Notes under the pieces: generated by a model | What the model saw: the letters and a program-made list of their open reading frames with translations, nothing else | Told to the model about the DNA's origin: nothing | Database searches by the model: none | IMG/VR virus record: IMGVR_UViG_3300044644_001125 | Coordinates: 1 to 64,000 of that record | Source of the DNA: a virus | DNA length: 64,000 nt | Direction: 5' to 3' (one strand) | Made by a program: the position numbers and the translations under genes | Shown: positions 18,101-27,400 of the stretch, in pieces | Layout of the letters: each line of letters starts with the position of its first letter | Numbering within the stretch: the stretch's first letter is position 1

Positions 18101-19613
18101 TATCGATGGGTATGCGGGTGCATTAAAATCTGCAACAACTACGGTTGATGTTTCCACGGCAACTGCACCCACATCTGGACAAGTATTGGTGGCAACCGGA
18201 CCAACGGCAGCAACCTGGCAATCATTACCAACTGGAACTGGTACAGTAACCAATGTCAGCGGTACAGGTACCGTTAATGGTATTTCATTATCTGGTAGTG
18301 TAACATCAACTGGCAGTTTAACTCTCGGTGGTACACTATCCGGGGTATCATTGACATCTCAAGTATCTGGAACCTTACCAGTTGCTAACGGTGGTACTGG
18401 TGTAACCACTTCTTCTGGTACTGGTAGTGTTGTATTAACCAACAGCCCGTCTTTAGTAACGCCGACTTTAGGTGCTGCAACCGCAACTAGCATTAATAAA
18501 TTAACGTTAACTGCTCCTACGACAAGTGCAACGTTAACGCTTGCTGATAGTTCTTCGCTAATTACAGTTGGTGGGTTCAGTACAACATTTACTTCCACGG
18601 GCATCACCTCGGTTACATTACCGACTTCTGGTACTTTAGTCAATACCACAGTTACTTCGTTGGGATCGTTGGCTACGGTCGGTACAATTACTTCTGGTAC
18701 TTGGTCTGGTTCTTTTGGTGCAGTATCTGGTGCTAATTTAACTAATTTAACCGCAGGTAACTTAACTGGTACTATTCCAAGTGCTGTTTTAGGTAACTCA
18801 ACACATTACATTGGAACCACTGCAGTAACATTAAATCGAGCCAGTGGCAGTTTAACTTTAACAGGTGTTAGTGTCGATGGGTATGCGGGTGCATTAAAAT
18901 CCGCAACCACAACGATTGACGTTTCAGCAGCATCGGCACCGTCCTCAAATCAAGTATTAATGGCAACCAGTTCAACCACTGCAACTTGGCAAATAGTATC
19001 GATGGCGAATGTATCAGGTACATTACCTGTTGCTAATGGTGGTACTGGTGCTACCACGTTGACTGGATTGGTCAAAGGAAATGGAACCTCTGCGTTTACT
19101 GCTGCCGTAGCTGGTACTGATTATGTGGTACCTAGTGGAGCTTTGGGGACTCCGGTCTCTGGTACATTGACTAGTTGTACTGGATTGCCATTAACAACTG
19201 GTGTTACTGGAACATTACCTGTTGCAAATGGTGGTACTGGGTCAACGACGTTAACATTCCCAAGTGGTACTGCATCGATTGGTTATTTGAATATCCCACA
19301 AGTATCACAAAGTGCAAATTATACATGTGTGTTAACTGATTCTGGTAAACACATCTACCACCCGAGTGCTGATACCACCGCAAGAACATTTACTATTCCA
19401 TCAAACGCGTCAGTTGCATATCCGATTGGAACGGCTATTATGTTCATGAATGATTCATCTGCTGGTGTTGTAACTATTGCTATCGATACTGATACGTTAG
19501 TATTAGCTGGTGCTGGTACTACTGGTAGTAGATCATTAGCTGCTAACGGAATTGCGACTGCAGTGAAAATGACATCCACACGATGGATGATTAGTGGAAC
19601 TAATTTAACTTAA
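15183..19613 (+). CDS. Giant modular tail fibre protein
   Basis: 1476 residues from the ATG at 15183, chosen over an in-frame GTG at 15165 because GGAGAGGG lies just before the ATG. It begins with a fibre-type N-terminus, then three copies of a unit of about 207 residues (LPVxxGGTGVTT...GGYSTT...TGTLVNSAVTTL...DGYAxxLKSA...ATWQ). Interspersed are one copy of the GGGANQLSATNLSVDD module of the 13606 fibre and one copy of the 10921 fibre module. The C-terminal 115 residues match the C-terminus of the 13606 product. Repetition at DNA level makes this gene prone to expansion, loss and exchange of units. Probably the long tail fibre; the tip is expected at the C-terminus. Confidence 0.72.
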   Translation: MNVNFIVKNGIIVTTDATINSTTDTTSNTTGALKVAGGVGITKKVKVGTAASDSRFPNTTVAISNSPSATIENHNIGLLAEGTANPANQSIYGVGVYGVGYTSGATRSGGVVGEGHVTSTTDTGSAIGIRGYSNDTHSGGSNIGLYGDATNGANNYALYLNNGNVYSNYALAWTLNGDLTFAGSHTVTIPSLALTNALPVTSGGTGVTTKTGTGDVVLSSSPSLVTPSLGSATATSINGIAFTPTTATIGLASNSSLLTIGGYSTTITTTGTTNITLPTTGTLVNSAVTTLSSLTSVGTIGTGTWSGLFGSVSGANLTNLTAANLTGTIPSTVLGNSSVYLGTTPITLNRGSGSLTLTSVNIDGYAQSLKSASTTINVSSATAPAANQVLMATSSTAATWQSISLTSAVTGTLPVANGGTGVTTKTGTGSVVLSTSPTVTTSLVTDSTSFDLINTTATSVNFAKAATAVSMGASSGTTTINHDLYVSGNITFGGGANQLSATNLSVDDALIYIAANNSSDIVDIGLVGAYDTGTHIHTGLVRDATDKVWKLFSGIAAEPTTTVDFTGATYDNLKIGGLTASTGSFSSTITGTQLTSTVATGTAPFVVTSTTPVSNLNIGGYSSALKSSTTTVDVSAATAPSNGQVLTATSSTTAIWKDAPTANLTPTAIKSANYTANAFELVRANSTSGSFTITLPTSPVDGTVIGIIDLYNKFSTNNVTISAGSGNTVESSISLVLDIDGAFASFVYTTATSDWKIQQTPMSGGTVTSVGGTGTVNGISLSGTVTASGNLTLGGTLTGVDLTSAVTGTLPVLNGGTGVTTKTGTGNLVLSTSPVLTTPSLGVASATSINGLTVSSTTGTLTLANSSSLITSGGYSTTITSTGTTSVTLPTSGTLVNSAVTTLSSLTSVGTISTGTWSGSFGAVTGANLTNLTAGNLSGTIPSAVLGNSTHYIGTTAVTLNRASGSLSLAGVNIDGYAGALKSATTTVDVSTATAPTSGQVLVATGPTAATWQSLPTGTGTVTNVSGTGTVNGISLSGSVTSTGSLTLGGTLSGVSLTSQVSGTLPVANGGTGVTTSSGTGSVVLTNSPSLVTPTLGAATATSINKLTLTAPTTSATLTLADSSSLITVGGFSTTFTSTGITSVTLPTSGTLVNTTVTSLGSLATVGTITSGTWSGSFGAVSGANLTNLTAGNLTGTIPSAVLGNSTHYIGTTAVTLNRASGSLTLTGVSVDGYAGALKSATTTIDVSAASAPSSNQVLMATSSTTATWQIVSMANVSGTLPVANGGTGATTLTGLVKGNGTSAFTAAVAGTDYVVPSGALGTPVSGTLTSCTGLPLTTGVTGTLPVANGGTGSTTLTFPSGTASIGYLNIPQVSQSANYTCVLTDSGKHIYHPSADTTARTFTIPSNASVAYPIGTAIMFMNDSSAGVVTIAIDTDTLVLAGAGTTGSRSLAANGIATAVKMTSTRWMISGTNLT
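15771..18994 (+). repeat. Three long direct repeats inside the giant fibre gene
   Basis: Units of about 620 bp begin near 15771, 17604 and 18369 and end near 16390, 18224 and 18994. Units 2 and 3 are nearly adjacent and the most alike, with several long identical DNA tracts (for example around the TLNRASGSL and NSTHYIGTTAVT codons); unit 1 is more diverged. They encode the repeated fibre shaft segment. Confidence 0.72.
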
Positions 19614-19996
19614 TTAGCTAATTCTAAGATAGTTTCTATCTTAGTTCTGATATAAGAGTTACTTAATGTAACTTTCAACCCAGTATGTAAGTGGTGTGGT
19701 AAGAAGTTGATATCACACCACGATATTGTTTTTGAACTGGTTGTTAAAAATTCAGTATCAACCAAACAAACATACGTACCATACTCAAAGCCTTTATCTT
19801 GAGAAAGATACAATTCAATTGGTACTATTTTACCAGTTGAATAACTTTCCATGAGAACATTTGCATCATCCAAAAGAATACCTTCTCTAATGAAAGTGGG
19901 TAAAGTCCATTTACCATTCTCCAAAATTAAAAGTATTCTACTAGTTGTTTTAGCTAAGAATAGTAAACCAGCACGTTGCGTTGGTTTTATACTCAT
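19610..19996 (-). CDS. Nudix-fold-like protein lacking the Nudix box
   Basis: 128 residues. The start AGLLFLAKTTSRILLILENGKWTLP resembles the first strands of Nudix hydrolases encoded beside neck genes of T4-like phages (family memory). However, the catalytic box G-x5-E-x7-R-E-U-x-E-E is absent; the corresponding stretch has no REUxEE. Either this is an inactive structural derivative or the resemblance is superficial. Its ATG overlaps the stop of gp15 by 4 bp, so it is the last gene of the leftward gp14-gp15 unit, and its own stop overlaps the end of the convergent fibre gene by 4 bp. No terminator is visible between the convergent genes. Confidence 0.5.
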   Translation of the reverse strand: MSIKPTQRAGLLFLAKTTSRILLILENGKWTLPTFIREGILLDDANVLMESYSTGKIVPIELYLSQDKGFEYGTYVCLVDTEFLTTSSKTISWCDINFLPHHLHTGLKVTLSNSYIRTKIETILELAN

Positions 19997-21408
19997 GGTG
20001 CTAAGTTAAATCCCCAGAATCCAGCAACATATTCACCTTCAAATGCTCTAAGCCATTCTGTACCTTCCCATCTATATTTTATACCTGTTTTCAAGTTTTG
20101 AACATAGGTTGGTACTGTTGCAATTGTTTGATCAAATACTGCATTCCATTTAGTACCAGACCATTCTATGATTGAATTGGTTGGTATAATTGGGTCAGAA
20201 CCATCTAAATTTTTCCAAGCAATTGGTCCGATATAATCTGGACTAACATTTGGTATATCATTAACTGAACCTAACATCAAATATCTTATACCAACTGGTA
20301 TACCAGATTGATTTCCGTACACTTCGACTGGATTGTATTTGGCGGGGTCTATAATCGCATCGATAGTTCCTTTACCAGCCAATCCATTTACTGGGCTTTG
20401 AATAATGGTATTTGCAGGTATTGTATCTGCATCGAATGTAACAATTATTTTAGACGGATCAGTTTCTGATATGGTAAATGTACCAACCATATTGTACCCA
20501 GATGGTTGTTTAAAGTACACTTGGCTTAATGGCGAATAGTTGCCAGTAATATCAATAACAGTATGCCAGTCAATTGCTTTATCTAACATTGCAGTTAAGT
20601 CATAATCATACTGACCACCAGTTGCGGATTTAATCAAGAATACATTAATATCAGCTAATGTAGTAACCACTTGCATATCTGCTGCTTGTTGTTCATATAT
20701 CAATGAACTCAAATCAACGATATCACCGGCATCCGTGAATACGTTACTAATAATAGTTTGAATAATACCAAGTCTTTTTACTTTTGCTGGTGGTGAAATG
20801 TAAATTGGCATTGTAAATTCTAAACTACACACATCGATTTCAGATTCCAAACCTTGTGGTATTTGCCTTGATGAAAACGTAATATTTTTTACATTAACTA
20901 CTGATAAGCTAGTCCAATCAACGAAGTTATCGTTGGTTTGAATTTCCAAACTAGGGTTAAACATACCCAAAATCTGTTCAAGTAATTGCAACTTTTGGTC
21001 AGTATTACTTGTCCAAATGTCTGCTTTCATCGATAACATGAATGGTGTTGGCATTAGTCGTTCAACTGTATATCCACCACCTTGTACATTTTCATATTGC
21101 AGCGTATCACCTGAACCAGTGTATCTTCGTTGTCTAATGTTTATTTTACTAACAAATGTTGAATCTGAAGTTCTATCCCTATCCATTTCTAAACCAGTTA
21201 CATAGCATGATATTCTAGGAACGGTTAGCATTTTGTTTTCAGAATTCTCTTTAATAACACTTGCAACCTGTCTAGTCATATCACCGTACATAACTGGGAT
21301 ATGTTTTTCTTCAGGTGTTGATCCACCCGTTTTATATTTGAATCCAATGAATATACGCATGAACTGCGTTATATATCGTCGTATTTGCCCGTCGTACTGA
21401 TGGTCCAT
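19993..21408 (-). CDS. 15: Tail sheath stabiliser/tail terminator gp15
   Basis: 471 residues. The opening YDGQIRRYITQFMRIFIGFKY, then VPRISCYVTGLEMDRDR and PTPFMLSMKADIWTSNTDQK with LLEQILGMFNPSLEI, aligns with T4 gp15 (RRYATLMGDLFSNI, PRINLHLVDFSYN, PIKMIYELSIFTR, EQILPYFQP). gp15 caps the tail tube and sheath and joins the tail to the neck. The T4 protein has 272 residues; here about 200 extra C-terminal residues ending in a Trp-rich segment follow the conserved domain. The start overlaps the stop of gp14 by one base, so the two are coupled. The block is inverted relative to gp13, gp18 and gp19. Confidence 0.87.
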   Translation of the reverse strand: MDHQYDGQIRRYITQFMRIFIGFKYKTGGSTPEEKHIPVMYGDMTRQVASVIKENSENKMLTVPRISCYVTGLEMDRDRTSDSTFVSKINIRQRRYTGSGDTLQYENVQGGGYTVERLMPTPFMLSMKADIWTSNTDQKLQLLEQILGMFNPSLEIQTNDNFVDWTSLSVVNVKNITFSSRQIPQGLESEIDVCSLEFTMPIYISPPAKVKRLGIIQTIISNVFTDAGDIVDLSSLIYEQQAADMQVVTTLADINVFLIKSATGGQYDYDLTAMLDKAIDWHTVIDITGNYSPLSQVYFKQPSGYNMVGTFTISETDPSKIIVTFDADTIPANTIIQSPVNGLAGKGTIDAIIDPAKYNPVEVYGNQSGIPVGIRYLMLGSVNDIPNVSPDYIGPIAWKNLDGSDPIIPTNSIIEWSGTKWNAVFDQTIATVPTYVQNLKTGIKYRWEGTEWLRAFEGEYVAGFWGFNLAP

Positions 21409-22670
21409 TAATTGTCTGCCTCTGGTCTTAATGCTTTTGATAAACTTTGTTTTTCTTTGATGACGTGACCATCAATAACATGGGTTGTGTCGTTATTAAT
21501 AAACGTACCACGCTGTGTTAATCTGACATCTTTACCTTCATATTCAGCACCTGGTTTAGTATCACTATATCCCAAGTTAGTCACTGTCATTCTTACAGAA
21601 TCTTCCATTTTAACCCACTTGTTATTCGTGAATTGGAATAATCTGTTAGGTGTATAATCAGTTCGTAAACAATACTGCCCATCGACAGGCGCGATCGGGA
21701 ATACAATACCGGCAGTGAACTGGGCACCATTTGGTGGAATACCATCACCTATTAAATATCCGTTATAGCCTGGTTTATTTGGATTTTGGAACATAGTAGA
21801 AGTCGTTGGATTTACATACACTGGATTGCCATTAGTATCAAATAAAGGATTGCCTGCTTTATCAGTAGCTTGAGTTTGAATAGTAGTATCTAAAGTATCG
21901 GAATTGGCTTGTACAATTTCAACTAATCCATATCTATCTTGTTGAATTGTATAGTATGGCGTTATATCATACCCACTCAATGGAAGATCTTTATCTGCTT
22001 GGTCTAATACCGCATGTGTGATTTGCATTTCTTTTTGGTAAGTTGACATGATATCTCTTAATGTCAATCCGTCATCATTTTCATCATCGGCTAATCCATC
22101 TAAAATATCTTTAAATTCTTGACTATCAACTAATGGTTTGCACTTAGCTCTGTATAAATGTGGGTACCAAAGAGCAGAAAAACCTTGACTAGCACGGCTA
22201 ACTTCTTCTACAACATAGAATCGTTTTAACGCATACTGTAGATCATTTAGGGCGTACTCATCTTTTAGATGTGGTAATTCGATAACATCACCTGATATAA
22301 TCTTTCTACCTAACTTTTCTACTGTATCATTAATATGAAAACTAATGAATATAGTATCATTCTGTAAGAATAAACCAAACTGACTTAAGTTAAAATCGAT
22401 GTCTTGTACATTATAATGTCCACGGAGTACATAAACTGATGGGTCGTATTTTCTATCACGGTTTTCTAAGAACAGCAAATCTTGAATCTGGGTTGGATCC
22501 GTAGTTGAATATGCAGGTGTTGTCGGTGTATTTTCTGCTGAATCACCTGGTCCAAGATAGCGGTGGACAAGCACATCCACACCACCAACTTGGAACATTT
22601 CCCAAATGGTTTTGTCTATGAACTTATAATCGCTTCCTTTCTCGGGTCTGTATAGTGAAAGTCTCGGCAC
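21408..22670 (-). CDS. 14: Neck protein gp14
   Basis: 420 residues from a GTG start with CTAGGAGATTCAA just upstream; the same ribosome site precedes gp18. The N-terminal half (GGVDVLVHRYL, then DIDFNLSQFGLFLQNDTIFISF, and GDVIELPH) follows the pattern of T4-type gp14 neck proteins, which join gp13 on the head-to-tail connector. It is longer than T4 gp14 (256 residues), with an extended C-terminal part containing repeated NPLFDTNGNPVY-type strands. Located next to gp15 on the minus strand and divergent from gp13, with one late promoter element for each direction in the gap of 51 bp. Confidence 0.82.
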   Translation of the reverse strand: MPRLSLYRPEKGSDYKFIDKTIWEMFQVGGVDVLVHRYLGPGDSAENTPTTPAYSTTDPTQIQDLLFLENRDRKYDPSVYVLRGHYNVQDIDFNLSQFGLFLQNDTIFISFHINDTVEKLGRKIISGDVIELPHLKDEYALNDLQYALKRFYVVEEVSRASQGFSALWYPHLYRAKCKPLVDSQEFKDILDGLADDENDDGLTLRDIMSTYQKEMQITHAVLDQADKDLPLSGYDITPYYTIQQDRYGLVEIVQANSDTLDTTIQTQATDKAGNPLFDTNGNPVYVNPTTSTMFQNPNKPGYNGYLIGDGIPPNGAQFTAGIVFPIAPVDGQYCLRTDYTPNRLFQFTNNKWVKMEDSVRMTVTNLGYSDTKPGAEYEGKDVRLTQRGTFINNDTTHVIDGHVIKEKQSLSKALRPEADN

Positions 22671-22689
22671 TTGAATCTCCTAGTTTCTA

Positions 22690-22697
22690 ATATTTAG
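22690..22697 (-). promoter_or_regulatory. Late promoter element (CTAAATAT) for gp14-gp15, leftward
   Basis: On the minus strand the sequence reads CTAAATAT. The predicted start is near 22685, giving a leader of about 15 nt that contains the AGGAG ribosome site before the GTG at 22670. It pairs with a rightward element at 22710 to form a divergent late promoter. Confidence 0.68.
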
Positions 22698-22709
22698 CCG
22701 CATTTAGGG

Positions 22710-22717
22710 CTAAATAC
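22710..22717 (+). promoter_or_regulatory. Late promoter element CTAAATAC for gp13; leaderless configuration
   Basis: CTAAATAC whose first T (22711) is exactly 11 bases before the A of the ATG at 22722. By T4 late promoter spacing, the A would be the first transcribed base. No Shine-Dalgarno sequence exists before the ATG. Confidence 0.65.
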
Positions 22718-22721
22718 AAGC

Positions 22722-23483
22722 ATGAATACTAATATTGATCAAGCAAAACAAAGTGTATACGATTACTGCCGAGTATTTCTGGGCGAAGGATTAATTGATG
22801 TGGAATTGGATCCAATCCATTATGAAACTGCATTAAATCGAGCACTTGCTACCTTTAGACAACGCGGTGATAATTCCGTGGAAGAAAGTTATGCGTTCTT
22901 GACCTTAACAGAAAGTCAAAACACTTACATCCTACCGCAAGAAATCCAGCAAGTTCGTCAAATCTTTAGACGATCAGTTGGTTCTCGTACTGGTAATGGT
23001 ACTGGTGGTACCGTATTTGAACCATTCAATATGGCTTATACGAATACTTACTTGTTGAGTTCAACTAACATGGGTGGTTTATTGACATATGAATTATTTG
23101 CACAATATCAAGAATTAGTTGGTAAGATGTTTGGTTCTTATATCGCATTTACATGGAATCCACAATCACGTAAGTTGTTTATCGAACAACGGCCACGCGG
23201 TGAGGAAGAAGTACTGCTACATGTTTACAATACACGACCTGATAGCGCAATCATTAACGATACCTATGCTGGTCAATGGATTAAAGATTACACACTTGCT
23301 AATTGTAAGATAATTTTAGGACAAGCACGTGAGAAGTTTTCAACTATCGCTGGTCCACAAGGCGGTGGTACACTCAATGGTGCCCAATTGAAAGCAGAAG
23401 GTACTGCTGAAATTGAGAAGTTGATGAATGATCTCATCACATCGGTACCCGGCGGAACCGGATATACTTGGATCATCGGATAA
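22722..23483 (+). CDS. 13: Neck/head completion protein gp13
   Basis: 253 residues. VYDYCRVFLGEGLIDVELDPIHYETALNRAL, split here as an N-terminal helix pair, is the form seen in gp13 of T4-like phages. The C-terminal WIKDYTLANCKIILGQAR, ...LNGAQLKAEG and terminal WIIG match the W-x-x-x-Y-x-x-A...LNG-x-x-L...IG ending recalled from gp13 of cyanophages. gp13 binds the portal and gp14 after packaging and completes the head. There is no ribosome site, and the late element lies so close that the message probably starts at the ATG. It is the only neck gene on the plus strand; gp14 and gp15 point the other way. Confidence 0.8.
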   Translation: MNTNIDQAKQSVYDYCRVFLGEGLIDVELDPIHYETALNRALATFRQRGDNSVEESYAFLTLTESQNTYILPQEIQQVRQIFRRSVGSRTGNGTGGTVFEPFNMAYTNTYLLSSTNMGGLLTYELFAQYQELVGKMFGSYIAFTWNPQSRKLFIEQRPRGEEEVLLHVYNTRPDSAIINDTYAGQWIKDYTLANCKIILGQAREKFSTIAGPQGGGTLNGAQLKAEGTAEIEKLMNDLITSVPGGTGYTWIIG

Positions 23484-23548
23484 TTTATTGATTTATAACG
23501 AGTTTTTCTCATAATAATTACATGTTCAAACTCCTTTTTAATAGTTCA

Positions 23549-23585
23549 AAAGGTTAATTGGGTTTCCAATTAGCCTTTCTTTTTG
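23549..23585 (+). terminator. Rho-independent terminator after gp13
   Basis: Stem AAAGGTTAATTGG / CCAATTAGCCTTT with GTTT loop (one T-G mismatch) followed by CTTTTT. Confidence 0.85.
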
Positions 23586-23630
23586 TCTAGTGATAATGTA
23601 TAATAACCTAATACAACTTAGGAATTTCAC

Positions 23631-24287
23631 ATGACAAACAAACTTATTATTGGTATAGTTGGTAACATCGGTTGCGGTAAAGATACCATAGCACATTACT
23701 TAACGCAATTTCATGATTTCAACCAACTGAGTTTTGCAAACTCATTAAAAGATGCGGTATCCAGTGTCTTTGGTTGGGATAGGGAAATGGTTGAAGGTCG
23801 TACACAGGAATCAAGAGAATGGCGTGAAACAGTAGATCCATTCTGGTCAAAAAGATTATCAATGCCAACCTTAACTCCAAGATGGGTTTTACAACAATGG
23901 GGTACTGAGTTAGCTAGAAAGCATTTCCATGATGACATTTGGATTGCCAGTCTCGAGAATAAAATCAGTAAAGCGAATACAAACATCGTAATAAGTGATT
24001 GTAGATTTCCAAATGAGATTCAGGCTATTAGAGATTTAGGTGGAAGTATTATACGTGTTCAACGTGGTGAATTACCAGACTGGTATGCCGATGCAGAGTT
24101 GGCATTAACTGGTTCTATCATTGGTATTAATCGGTTAAAGGACAAACAAATCCACGCAAGTGAATGGGCATGGCTTGGTTCTAAGTTTGATATAGTTATC
24201 GACAATAACGGTACAGTTGATCAATTATACGGCCAAGTTTCTGCATTTATTGACAATAAGTTACAGATCAAAATCTCTCAAGCGTGA
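23631..24287 (+). CDS. 1: Deoxynucleoside monophosphate kinase (T4 gp1-like)
   Basis: 218 residues, ribosome site TTAGGAATTTCAC. A P-loop GNIGCGKDT at residues 11-19 opens the protein, and FANSLKDAVSSVFGWDREMVEG and the later ISDCRFPNEIQAI are hallmarks of the T4 dNMP kinase family. The enzyme phosphorylates dNMPs (in T4 dTMP, dGMP and hydroxymethyl-dCMP) to feed phage DNA synthesis. It stands alone between two terminators, flanked by late virion genes. A TATAAT-like -10 at 23599-23604 lacks a good -35 element. In T4 gene 1 is likewise near structural genes. Confidence 0.9.
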   Translation: MTNKLIIGIVGNIGCGKDTIAHYLTQFHDFNQLSFANSLKDAVSSVFGWDREMVEGRTQESREWRETVDPFWSKRLSMPTLTPRWVLQQWGTELARKHFHDDIWIASLENKISKANTNIVISDCRFPNEIQAIRDLGGSIIRVQRGELPDWYADAELALTGSIIGINRLKDKQIHASEWAWLGSKFDIVIDNNGTVDQLYGQVSAFIDNKLQIKISQA

Positions 24288-24306
24288 AATAGTCGTAAAC
24301 TCACCG

Positions 24307-24335
24307 AAAAGCCTACATTTTTGTAGGCTTTTGTT
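24307..24335 (+). terminator. Rho-independent terminator after the dNMP kinase gene
   Basis: Stem AAAAGCCTACA / TGTAGGCTTTT with a TTTT loop; symmetrical A and T runs mean it could also act on the minus strand. Confidence 0.88.
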
Positions 24336-24378
24336 GTTAAAATCACCCAAAATTTCGCAAGCCATTTCAGCATTGTAG

Positions 24379-24386
24379 CTAAATAC
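24379..24386 (+). promoter_or_regulatory. Late promoter element CTAAATAC before gp18
   Basis: Exact CTAAATAC. Predicted start near 24391, giving a leader of 27 nt with CTAGGAGATTAAGT ahead of the ATG at 24418. Confidence 0.7.
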
Positions 24387-24417
24387 TCCTAGTACACTAT
24401 TATCTAGGAGATTAAGT

Positions 24418-27400
24418 ATGGCATTACAATCACCCGGCGTACAAGTAACGGTAATAGATGAGAGTTTTTATACACCTGCAGCACCAGGTACAACTCCGTT
24501 GATCGTTATCGCCACAGGACAAAACAAAACAAACGCATCTGGTACCAGTATCGCTAGTGGTACAACAACAGCAACGATTGGTAAAGTTTATAATATCACA
24601 AGTCAACGAGATTTGGTTGATTTTTATGGTCTTCCCTATTTCCAAACTACACCTTCAGCTACTCCTATTCATGGCGGTGAACGCAATGAATATGGTCTTT
24701 TAGCTGCATATAGCTTTTTAGGTGTTAGTAATTCAGCATTTATTTTACGTGCTGATATCGACTTAGACCAATTGATGGGAGACGAAGTCGCTCCTGGTGC
24801 TAACCCAACTGATGGTACATGGTGGGTCGATACACGTACCTCACTTTGGGGTATTCATGAATGGAACGGTAGTGCTCCGACCGTTGCGCATGGTCAAACA
24901 TTTACAGCTAAAACACCGTTAGTGCTAAGTGACGCTGATGCAAGTCAAATTGATCCAGCTACACGCGCACCTATGGGTATTGGTGCAATTGGCGAATACG
25001 CAGTTGTATTCGAAACTATCAAAGGTGATGGTACATTTGCTGCTGACAAAGAACAAGCAAAATTATGGTACAAATCTGCTGGTAATGGCGAGATTGGTGT
25101 TGATGGATATCCAGGCGGGTTATCAGTTTCTGTATCAGCTGGTCAATGGGTATTGGTTGGTAGCCAAGAATGGGCTGCAAGTCACCCAACTGTTGTTGGT
25201 AGTAAAGTAGCTGCAATCGATTCATCTGCTGGTAAAGTATTCTCAATCAATGGTATCGATGTTACTATTGGTGCGCAATGGTCTTCATTGTCAGAATTAG
25301 TAACAACTATTAATGGTTTAGGTATCATTGGTGTTGCTGCTCGTGAAGTTAATGGAGTATTGAATCTATATACAGACGGCGTTAATGATTTGGGTCCTGG
25401 TGATTCAACATTAAGCAACGCAATCGTAATTGCTGCTGGTACTGCAACTTCTGGTATGTTATCTACTGATTTAGGTATCACAGTTGGTTCATACTACGGT
25501 CCTGCATTACAACAAGCACCGCACACTTCAGTTCCAGAATGGAAAATTTCTGATCAACCTTCAGTTTCTGATTACCCAACTGGTCGTCGTCCAAGTGGTT
25601 CTGTTTGGATTAAATCAACTAGTATCGGTGGTGGTGCACGTATTCGTGCAAAACGTTGGAGTTCAGCAACTTTATCTTGGGTTTCTTATGATGTCCCAAT
25701 GTATTCTTCTGCAAGCGCAGCATTATATGGATTGGATAGAACAAAAGGTGGTTTCAACATTCCAACAAATTCACTGTACATCCAAACTAACAGTGAAGAA
25801 AATAGTGGTTGGGATTCAACACCAGAAACAGCAACATTCCGCATGTGGCGTAGAGCAGCATCTGGTCAAACTACTGTAATTTCACCAAAATTAACTGCTA
25901 CTAGTATCAGCACTGGAAACAGCACTGTAACATTTAGTTTAGCAGAAACAGTTGAAGGTGAAGCTGCATTACGTCCAGCTAAAACCGTTTCATTCACTGC
26001 ACATGGTACAATTGCTGATTTAGTAACATTGGTTGATGCAATCAATGCTGCTGGTTTTGTTCATATCAAAGCAGAAAAAACTGCAAACAATGAATTGAAA
26101 CTTTACCACAAATTAGGTGGTGATATCAGAATCACTGATACAACTGCAACCATTGCTAAATTATTCACACCATTCAGTTTAGATACTTTATTGGGTACTG
26201 CTAACTTCTATGCTTTACCAGAAAATGCAGTTGGTGATTACTTAATTTCTAACTGGCAACCATTTGCAGCTAGTGGTTTTGAAGCAACTGATACTGCCCC
26301 ATTAAACACTCCAGATGACAATCAATTATGGTACGATACTCGTTTAGCTGAAGTTGATATCATGGTTCACAATGGTAAAACTTGGGTGGGTTATCGTTCA
26401 GAAACTGCTCCATATTTTGATATTGATAGAATTACGGTAGCCCCTATCGTTGCAGCATCTAACCCATGGACTTCTGATACACAAACTGGTGACTTATGGA
26501 TTTCTACTGCTGATTTAGAAAATTATCCATTAATCTATCGTTACAACAGCAACTTACGTGGTTCTGCATTATCAGAAAAATGGGAATTAGTTGACGTAAC
26601 TGATCAACAAACTGAAACTGGTATCTTATTTGCAGATGCTCGTTATGGAAATTCTGGTGAAACTGGTAACATTGAAGCAAGTATCGAATCTTTATTGGTT
26701 AGTAACTTCTTAGACCCAGATGCTCCAGATCCTGCTCTATATCCAAAAGGTATGTTGTTATGGAATCTCCGTAGAAGTGGTGGTAACGTTAAACGTTTCA
26801 AACAAAACTACTTCACAGTAGCTGAAGATAACGCAAGATATGATAACATTCACTCACCATTAGGTCAAACTTATGTTGCTGGCGAAAGTATGGTTGATTA
26901 TCAATTAGACCGTTGGGTTACTGCAAGTGCTAATAACGAAGATGGTTCTGGTTCATTCGGTCGTAAAGCACAACGTAGTGTTGTAGTTGCTTCATTAAGA
27001 ACTGCAGTTAACACTAGCTACGAAGCTCGTGATGAAGAACGTAGAAACTTCAACTTGATGGCATGTCCTGGATACCCTGAAGTAATGGGTGACTTAGTTA
27101 ACTTAAACATCGACCGTGGTTTAACTTCATTCGTTATTGGTGATACACCTTTACGTTTACCTGCTGATGCAACTTCAATCACTGATTGGGGTACTAATGC
27201 TCGTACTGTAGTTAGTAATGGTGATGCTGGTATGGTTACTTATGATGAATACTTGGCTGTGTTCTATCCAAATGGTATCACTGTTGATTTATCTGGTAAC
27301 AAAGTTGTTGTTCCAGCAAGTCACATGATGTTGAAAACAATTGCGTTATCAGACAACGTTTCATACCCTTGGTTTGCTCCAGCTGGTACACGCCGTGGTG

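Noticed and set aside
15734-18649. Several minus-strand frames of 60-150 codons opposite the fibre gene
   Set aside because: Low-complexity Val/Pro/Thr shadows of repeated fibre codons, without ribosome sites.
23599-23604. TATAAT as promoter for the dNMP kinase gene
   Set aside because: No acceptable -35 element at the right distance; not listed as a promoter.
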